In this document: piece after piece, positions 59,701-64,000 of the stretch
Numbering within the stretch: the first letter of the stretch is position 1
How the letters are laid out: every line of letters starts with the position of its first letter
NCBI GenBank assembly: GCA_963682025.1
Contig: OY821518.1
Location: 37,904,559 to 37,968,558, forward strand
From: Cordilura impudica
Lineage: Eukaryota; Arthropoda; Insecta; Diptera; Scathophagidae
Length of the DNA: 64,000 bases
Reading direction: 5' to 3'
Translations under genes and position numbers: made by a program
The notes under the pieces: generated by a model
What the model saw: the letters and a program-made list of their open reading frames with translations, nothing else
What the model was told of the DNA's origin: nothing
Database searches by the model: none

Positions 59701-61449
59701 TTATTAACGTCATGACCAGGTTCTATACAGTCGACTTGGTGAAATTTTTTATTCAGAGAGAATAAGTCTTTTACATATTCCATGTGAAAGCTACTCATAG
59801 ATGCCTCAAAGAAAATTTGTTTACATGTTTAGCAGAGCTCTGGATTCTTAACAAATATTTGAGTAGAAATTACGATTTCTAACAGCATTGATAAGTGGCT
59901 CGTATTGATAACTTAGCTCATATTCCCTATTTTTCTTTGCTCTCAGTGGCAGTCTATCAGAACTACGCGATGACTTAAGAATATGTTTATACGATGAGGT
60001 GATAGAAAATCAAATAAACGATGACCCTGGCATAAAAAATGTGGATGTTTATCAGCGGATACAAAACAATTGGTTAGGAGAATATCGAATACCCATCAAT
60101 GCCATTTTAACTCAAAGAAAGGTAAGAAAAATGTAGAAAAAAACTCTAAATTTTAATTTACACTAATCTCTAATAAAAGATTGATAGCGTTTTTGAACTA
60201 ACTGCACCGAAAATAATAGTCAGCTATAAAAGACCTTGTTTGGAAAACATAACCTCAAGTGCCGACACCAACATTCTGATAGAACAATTCCCCGAAATAA
60301 AAGAATCTGTTAGGCTGTGGTGTTATATCAGTATCGAACCGGAGTATGAATTAATTAACATCAATACAAAATGTTTAGAATGTTCAGAACTTATTGAGGT
60401 CCGGCAGTATATTGAGACTTGGTGTTTACAGGCATTAGAAATGCAGCCACAACGATTTATGGAGCCATTAATATGTACTGCAGAGGGTAAACGTTTATGT
60501 ATAACAAGAGTAATGCAGCCTCTAGCTCCGCCCATAGAAGCCAGTGAAAACCTATTGGATAGTGCTTGTCGATTTGTGGCATTGCTATCGCAACCAAAAT
60601 CCTATGATCCTTGTTCGGGATTCTCTGGAATATGGCTAAATAATGAAGTAACTTGAAGTTTGCCCTAAGTAAAAGAGATATCTCTTAAATGCTTTTCTAT
60701 TACCAGCTACTTTTAGACACCACTTGGGGTTCTATTAAGGATTTGGGAGTTTTACTTTGTAGTTATCTACTTCATATGGGCCTGCAGTGTTGGCTAGTTT
60801 TAGGTGTAGCCCATCCTTATGGTGAATGCACATTTGTTATGTACTCCAGTGAAGACACTGGCATGTATTTCATAGATCCTTGCAGTGGAAAACGCTATGC
60901 TCTGAAAGATGTCTTTTGTCCTTTGCAAAAAATCAAAATGGTGGTCGCTGTTAATAATGTGAGTTTAATTCTTTGAAGCTTAAAGTAAACTTTTTTAAAA
61001 AACTCTAAATGCCATTTCAGTTCTATCTTAACATCCAATCAGAAACCCGTGTTTCAATGATGAATTTCCACTGGAATGACACGTCCTGCTGGTTGCCTGG
61101 GTTTAGTAAGAGAAATCCAGCTCCCTTGGGTGGTTTTCTATCACTTAACTATAAATATCGCCCTTCCTATAATATTTCCGAACTAAAATATAATATTGAA
61201 CGTAAGATTATGAAAAAGATCAGTGCTTGGCGTAATATGAGAAAGACCATTTGGAATAGGTAATGTTTGTAGTTAGTATTTTCTATAAAATTTTAATTTA
61301 TATCTGTTTTCTTTTAAGAGCATTTCAACCCCGCTTATTGGCAATTCTTCAAAGTATGGAACAAAGTGTTACATTTGGCGGTGGTTCTTCTTATGAGGAA
61401 TTAAAATACAACTATATGTTGGCTGCTGAATTTCCCAACTATAAGGTTT
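46137..61449 (+). CDS. Cc2d2a: Cc2d2a, ciliary transition-zone protein (9 exons in window, 3' end missing)
   Basis: CC2D2A is a structural protein of the MKS/B9 complex at the ciliary transition zone. In flies it acts in ciliated sensory neurons and spermatocytes. Exons are 46137-47795, 54048-54745, 54801-55036, 55101-55221, 59947-60121, 60180-60647, 60707-60958, 61021-61259 and 61319-61449, all with GT/AG borders and consistent phases (~1326 residues). Order: acidic/Lys-rich N-terminus (1-270), coiled coil (~280-460), CC2D2A N-terminal C2 (~477-600), a linker, a C2 domain (~855-985) with GSNPTWNEQLIL, then a transglutaminase-like pseudo-peptidase domain (~1080-1300) with WLVLG and FIDPCSGKRYAL. 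Vertebrate CC2D2A is about 1620 residues; the conserved extreme C-terminus is not in the window. Transposons fill introns 1 and 4. Confidence 0.92.
48150..48480 (+). repeat. Conserved head of a head/array/tail repeat, copy A
   Basis: TACGGCTACCACTTT, GAAAGAATTA and GAAATTCATTA...AACGCAGCCGGC match the stretch at 61755-62045 in the same orientation. It directly precedes a satellite array, as in copy B. Confidence 0.75.
48550..50465 (+). repeat. (TTTTTCA)n heptanucleotide array
   Basis: About 1.9 kb consists of TTTTTCA repeats with TTTTTAA, TTTTCCA and TTTTTCG variants. Perfect runs lie at 49483-49620 and 49990-50110. It is strongly strand-asymmetric (T-rich on the transcribed gene's sense strand). 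Its ORFs encode alternating Phe/His/Ile and are not genes. Confidence 0.95.
50800..50974 (-). repeat. GTCY-type repeat, second family (tail of copy A)
   Basis: GACGGACAGCCGGAC near 50822, GCGTTACAAATAGCATGACA near 50922 and CCACTGAGGTGTGGAGGGTA at the end match 63205-63345 and, inverted, 63497-63660. Confidence 0.75.
50975..51655 (-). repeat. mini-me repeat
   Basis: It runs in - orientation from AAGTAAGAAAATTATTCTAG to ATTATACACCACATCTTGGT. It is diverged and lacks the GGAC core. Confidence 0.75.
51656..52455 (-). repeat. mini-me repeat split by a Helitron
   Basis: The flanks at 51656-51788 and 52320-52455 (TATTTTTGGTAGTTACAAAC) belong to one diverged copy. The Helitron lies at the same internal site as in the 39128-42821 copy. 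Confidence 0.7.
51789..52319 (+). mobile_element. Non-autonomous Helitron
   Basis: It starts TCTATAATATTAATAGGCAA after an A. The 3' hairpin CTCGTATTTCGAG is followed by CTCCGCTAA and a T, so the terminal motif is CTAA instead of CTAG. At about 530 bp it is longer than the other copies because of an inner partial duplication (AATTGTGTATGTAAATTC region). Confidence 0.7.
52840..53296 (+). mobile_element. mariner internal-deletion derivative
   Basis: Inverted ends CGAGGGCGGCTCAATAAGTC and CGAGGGCGGATCAATAACTC (inverse of the right end) are ~28 bp and flanked by TA on both sides (52838-52839, 53297-53298). The length is 457 bp. The right half keeps the transposase C-terminus (53129-53222: GIQKLEKLWTKYIELKGDYV); the rest is deleted. 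It is a different mariner lineage from 13447-14178. Confidence 0.88.
54048..54745 (+). CDS. Cc2d2a: Cc2d2a exon 2
   Basis: The acceptor is TTTAAACAG. The exon encodes LYKKSKLSSAQKIA, which completes the N-terminal C2 domain, an acidic linker, CDPSELKNNRRLRLLHSRYM (~680) and LDPGNWMDPIDLHKHEGKKY. Donor GTAGGT, phase 2. Confidence 0.92.
54801..55036 (+). CDS. Cc2d2a: Cc2d2a exon 3
   Basis: The acceptor is TCTTTATAG and the donor GTAAGT. It encodes the start of the second C2 domain (NFKIICNIIRATGIPVRI), with phase 2 in and phase 1 out. The preceding intron is 55 bp. Confidence 0.92.
55101..55221 (+). CDS. Cc2d2a: Cc2d2a exon 4
   Basis: It encodes the C2 core RPFIAVSYTNKFCRTMTAEG and SNPTWNEQLILQL. 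The acceptor is TTTCAG and the donor GTGAGA, phase 2. Next comes the 4.7-kb intron with LINE insertions. Confidence 0.93.
55480..56330 (-). pseudogene. I/LOA-type LINE, RNase H and C-terminal fragment
   Basis: The minus strand gives an RNase H segment (ITILSDSQAAIRALGSYVV, VWDCLQRLNELGRHNK and CLCWVPRHIEIRGN; 56250-56056). After frame changes follows a zinc-knuckle end (CRFCDEKAESAKHILGYC, 55750-55690). The Asp in LSDSQAA is one RNase H catalytic residue. No reverse transcriptase is attached. Confidence 0.8.
56593..59110 (+). repeat. mini-me repeat split by an R1-type LINE
   Basis: The left part 56593-56770 starts AACCCTATACAATAATATTC and ends in GTCTGTCTGTCC-type repeats. The right part 58570-59110 resumes in GTCTGTCTGCC repeats, then GTGTTCATGTAAACTTTGTA and AGGTCGCAAAT. 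The (GTCY)n tract is longer here than in other copies. Confidence 0.75.
56790..58565 (-). pseudogene. R1-type LINE reverse transcriptase remnant with tandem duplication
   Basis: The minus strand shows RT fingers (ENTRGLCERQYGLRKARSTL) at 58500 and again at 58240. This is a ~340-bp direct duplication (57982-58221 and 58329-58559). Palm motif IIRFADGIAVVF (~57840) has the second catalytic Asp changed to Gly. R1-clade C-terminal blocks follow: GRWIHKLMPSVKMWTERNHG and YFLTGPGGFRSYL (~57220). It is non-functional. Confidence 0.85.
59115..59360 (+). other. Unidentified ORF, possible exon-like fragment
   Basis: The frame reads KKIRKRYELFSKLKTLNTAL, HRLVHRQRPSAYYFHSRLIN and a stretch ending GIVSYMK, followed by GTTAGT, a possible splice donor. 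Composition looks like real protein, unlike its AT-rich neighbours. I do not recognise the family. It begins right after a mini-me copy, lies in intron 4 of Cc2d2a on the same strand and has no clear acceptor. It could be a captured gene fragment or part of an unknown transposon. Confidence 0.35.
59947..60121 (+). CDS. Cc2d2a: Cc2d2a exon 5
   Basis: The acceptor is CTCTCAG and the donor GTAAGA. It encodes SGSLSELRDDLRICLYDEVI and the end of the C2 domain at NNWLGEYRIPINAI, phase 0 at its end. Confidence 0.92.
60180..60647 (+). CDS. Cc2d2a: Cc2d2a exon 6
   Basis: The acceptor is ATAAAAG and the donor GTAACT. It encodes the last C2 strand (APKIIVSYKRP) and the link to the pseudo-peptidase domain (DSACRFVALLSQPKSYD). 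Phase is 0 at both ends. Without splicing, a stop follows after three codons. Confidence 0.9.
60707..60958 (+). CDS. Cc2d2a: Cc2d2a exon 7
   Basis: It encodes 84 residues of the transglutaminase-like fold: LCSYLLHMGLQCWLVLGVAH, YFIDPCSGKRYALKDVFCPL and KMVVAVNN. The acceptor is TTACCAG and the donor GTGAGT, phase 0 at both ends. Confidence 0.93.
61021..61259 (+). CDS. Cc2d2a: Cc2d2a exon 8
   Basis: It encodes FYLNIQSETRVSMMNFHWND, the NPAPLGGFLSL block and a basic helix KIMKKISAWRNMRKTIWN. The acceptor is CATTTCAG and the donor GTAATG, phase 2. Confidence 0.92.
61319..61449 (+). CDS. Cc2d2a: Cc2d2a exon 9 (last exon visible)
   Basis: The acceptor is CTTTTAAG. It encodes RAFQPRLLAILQSMEQSVTF, SSYEELKYNYMLAAEFPNYK and V. 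I end it at a strong donor (T|GTAAGA, 61450), because family members continue with a Gly-Phe-Pro motif and a further ~70 residues. If it is not spliced, the frame runs on for 31 codons to a TAG at 61542 with no family similarity. No following exon is visible before 64000. Confidence 0.75.
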
Positions 61450-61544
61450 GTAAGATAATCGAAGAAAAGTATTCGCTGCAGATCGCGATGAAACTTGCGT
61501 ACGTTCTAGAAGATGGAAAAATAACTAAACGATATTTTCTTTAG

Positions 61545-61754
61545 AGCCCAGTTTTATATATCGAGGGTAAAAAAGGTATCAAAAATGGCAATTTCTTAGT
61601 TTTTTTTTTTTTTTTGGAAAATTTTCACTTTTAATCCAAAGAAACTATATATAAAATTAGTAATTATATGAAAGGTATTTGCAAGGACTGTATGATAGCC
61701 CTATAAAATTTCAGAAGGTTTTGTAGGATAAAAAATAAGAACTTAAAATAAGTA
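61545..61754. other. AT-rich DNA after the last visible Cc2d2a exon
   Basis: There is no coding signal. A poly-T run lies at 61601-61613. It is probably the start of the last Cc2d2a intron (inference). Confidence 0.45.
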
Positions 61755-62045
61755 GAAGTGTAAAAGTCGGTTGCGCTGAATTTAATATACCCCCCACCTG
61801 TATCCCAACTAAATATTACAACCAAAGTTGGGTACGGCTACCACTTTAAAACTGTTGCAGATATCGAAACCTTAAATTCCAATATGAATTCTATAGAAAG
61901 AATTATTAACTATCTGGAAAATTGCAGTATTTTTCTCTTACTAGAGTGGAAAACCTATAAGTTCCCTAAGTACTTCATACAACACAAATGAAATTCATTA
62001 TTTAACGCTGCCGGCAATATAAATGTCTAGGCAAATTTTTGTTCA
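61755..62045 (+). repeat. Conserved head of a head/array/tail repeat, copy B
   Basis: It matches 48150-48480: GGTACGGCTACCACTTT, AGAAAGAATTATTAACTAT, GTACTTCATA and GAAATTCATTATTTAACGC then TGCCGGC. A satellite array follows immediately. Confidence 0.75.
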
Positions 62046-63205
62046 AAAAGTGTTTTTTTTAAAGAACTATTAAAAAAGGGAACTTTTTAAAAAAAGGGAA
62101 CTTTTTTTTAAAAGAAGGTACTTTTTAAAAAAGGGTACTTAAAACATGGGTACTTTCTGAAAAGAAGGGTATTTTCTTTTTAAAAAAGCGGCACTTTTTA
62201 TATATGGTACATTTATAAAACAGGGTATTTTGAAAAAGGAGCTACTTTTAAAAAAGGCTGCTTTTAAAAAAGGTAGTTTTAAAAACAGGGTACTTCTAAA
62301 AAAGATAGTTTTTAAAAAAAGGGTACTTTTAAAACAGAGGTAATTTTTTGAAAGATTGCTTTTAAAAAGTGTGCTTTTTAAAAAAATTCTTTTTTAATTT
62401 AAAATAGAGTACTTTTTTAAAAAGAGAGTATTTCTTAAAATATATTTAATTTGATTAATGGATTTTTTTTATAATAAATTGTACTTTTTCAAGGGTATTT
62501 TTTAAAGATATGTAGTTTTAAACAAGTACTTTTAAAAAAATATTTTAAAAAAGGTACTTTTAAAAGGGTACAATCAAAATAATTGTAAATAATTTTTAAA
62601 AAGGTACTTTTAAAAAATGGTTTTTTTTTTCAAAATAGGATACTTTCTACATTTAAAAAATGGTACTTTTTAAAAAAGTTTGATTAAAAAGGTATATTTT
62701 TCTTTTTTTAAGATAGTGTACTTTTCTGTACTTTTTCATAAAAAGGTACTTTTTTTAACAAGGGTACTTTAAAAAAGGGTTCCTTAAAATAACTTTACTA
62801 AAAGCTAATTTTTTAAAAAATGGTTCCTTTTTTTAACAAAAATGTAAAAAAAAATATACTTATAAAAGGGTATTTTTTAAAAACGGTGCTTTTTAATAAG
62901 GGTACTTACAAAAAGAGTGTTTTCATAAAGGGTATTTTTTAAAAAAAGTTCTTTTTAAAAGAGGTACTTTTTTAGAAAAGTTACTTTTAAGAAAAAGGGT
63001 AAATTTTATAAAAATGTAATTTATTTAAAATACGCTACATTTTAAAGAAATAAAGTATTTATTATAGAAAAAGGGTGCTTTTTAAAGTAAAGAGGTACTT
63101 TTTAAAGAAAGTGGTTGCCTTTTGTCAAAAAAAAAGTTACTGTTTAAAGAAAATTGGTACTTTTTTAAAAAAGGGTAATTTAAGAAAAAATGTGCTTATA
63201 AAAAA
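62045..63205. repeat. Degenerate AT-rich tandem array (~17-bp unit)
   Basis: Units are close to AAAAAAGGGTACTTTTT with variable poly-A length. This resembles the reverse complement of the array at 1-1660. There is no coding potential. Confidence 0.85.
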
Positions 63206-63345
63206 ATGTGCGATCGTGATTTCCACAGACAGACGGTCATAGCTAAATAATTTCCCTTGTAATAGGATCACGAAAATATATGGTTCGATGCGTTACAAAC
63301 GGAATGACAAACCCACCCTTTGCCTAGTGGTGTGGAGGGTATAAT
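63205..63345 (-). repeat. GTCY-type repeat, second family (tail of copy B)
   Basis: GTGATTTCCACAGACAGACG, GCGTTACAAACGGAATGACA and AGTGGTGTGGAGGGTATAAT match the tail at 50800-50974. Confidence 0.75.
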
Positions 63346-63496
63346 AAATCCCACGTATATTACTTATTATAGTTAAGATGTATTTTAAGTTTTCTTTTTT
63401 ATATGGCGACTAGTTCCTGTTTAAAAAAAATATGCGGAGGGACTTATATACAATATGGGTGTCAGTAATTTTATTTCATGCTTACAAAAAAATTTT

Positions 63497-63990
63497 TTAT
63501 ACCCTCCACTCCAGTGTGCAGAGGGTATATATAAGTTTGTCATTCCGTTTGTAATAATTAGAAAAAAAATTTTGGACCCCATAAAATTTATATATTTGTG
63601 ATCCTTATAACAACCGGAGTTGATATAGCGATGTCCGTCTGTCCGTCTGTCCGTCTGTGGAAATCACGATGACGGCAACAATCGGGCAGCTAGGGTGCTC
63701 GTTGGTATAAAAAATGATTCACTAACATCCTGAAAAGTTTGCTATTTAAAATCGTCCAAATCGGTCGATTAGGGCCCGAGATTTGAATGAAGAACTAAAA
63801 AAAGTCTTGAAAAAAAATATTTTTCTATGTTGTTCTTGTCACGATCACGCCCTCAATAGTACAGCTACAGTGATCATTTTTAGTGAGAATGATTCACCAA
63901 ATTCATGGAAAGATTTCAACTTCAAAAATCGTTAAAATCGGTGGAAAACGTCCAGGGAAATCTCTGAAAAAGTAAAAAAAAAAAATGAAA
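63497..63990 (+). repeat. GTCY-type repeat, second family, longer copy
   Basis: It runs from TTATACCCTCCACTCCAGTG through GTTTGTCATTCCGTTTGTAA and GTCCGTCTGTCCGTCTGTCC (~63633) to AAATCGGTCGATTAGGGCCC. It is inverted relative to 63205-63345 and continues to the window edge. Confidence 0.75.
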
Positions 63991-64000
63991 AACATGATAT

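Larger units (their letters stand above)
55222..59946 (+). other. Cc2d2a: Cc2d2a intron 4, LINE-filled
   Basis: The intron is 4.7 kb and splits the C2 domain. It holds two minus-strand LINE remnants, a mini-me copy interrupted by one of them and an unidentified ORF at 59115. 59360-59946 is plain AT-rich sequence. Confidence 0.85.

Overview
The window looks like a piece of a fly genome (Diptera, most likely a calyptrate or blowfly-like species; this is inferred). It is very AT-rich. One host gene has many small introns of 55-64 bp. Most of the rest is transposon debris dominated by mini-me-type repeats, a dipteran element class with an internal (GTCY)n tract. Nothing suggests a bacterial, viral or organellar origin.

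The only host gene I can support is Cc2d2a (46137-61449, + strand), a ciliary transition-zone protein of the MKS/B9 module. Nine exons are in the window and encode about 1326 residues: a Lys-rich N-terminus, a long coiled coil, the CC2D2A N-terminal C2 domain, a second C2 domain and a transglutaminase-like pseudo-peptidase domain. A near-palindromic RFX X-box lies 107 bp upstream of the ATG, as expected for a ciliary gene. The last exon is probably beyond the window. Introns 1 (6.25 kb) and 4 (4.7 kb) are swollen by repeats; the others are minimal.

Layout. 1-1.66 kb: degenerate AT satellite. 2.2-5.7 kb: a 3.56 kb DNA transposon with ~490 bp inverted repeats, a 4-bp duplication and a two-ORF transposase (Sola-like, tentative). 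7.3-14.4 kb: Transib, piggyBac and mauritiana-type mariner pseudogenes with mini-me copies. 15-21.9 kb: mini-me copies and a second Sola-like element. 21.9-27.5 kb: a Jockey/CR1-like LINE split by Helitrons and by a 2.47 kb element of an unclassified family with ~320 bp inverted repeats. 27.8-37.6 kb: piggyBac, LINE, Tc1, Helitron and Tigger/jerky remnants. 37.7-45.7 kb: nested mini-me, Helitron, hAT and a Transib-like element. 46-61.5 kb: Cc2d2a. 61.7-64 kb: AT satellite and GTCY repeats.

Most transposases carry frameshifts or stops, so this is an old, repeatedly nested transposon graveyard beside and inside a ciliary gene. The best leads are the X-box, the head/array/tail elements whose inner satellites differ, the unclassified inverted-repeat element families, and Helitrons fixed at one site in two mini-me copies.
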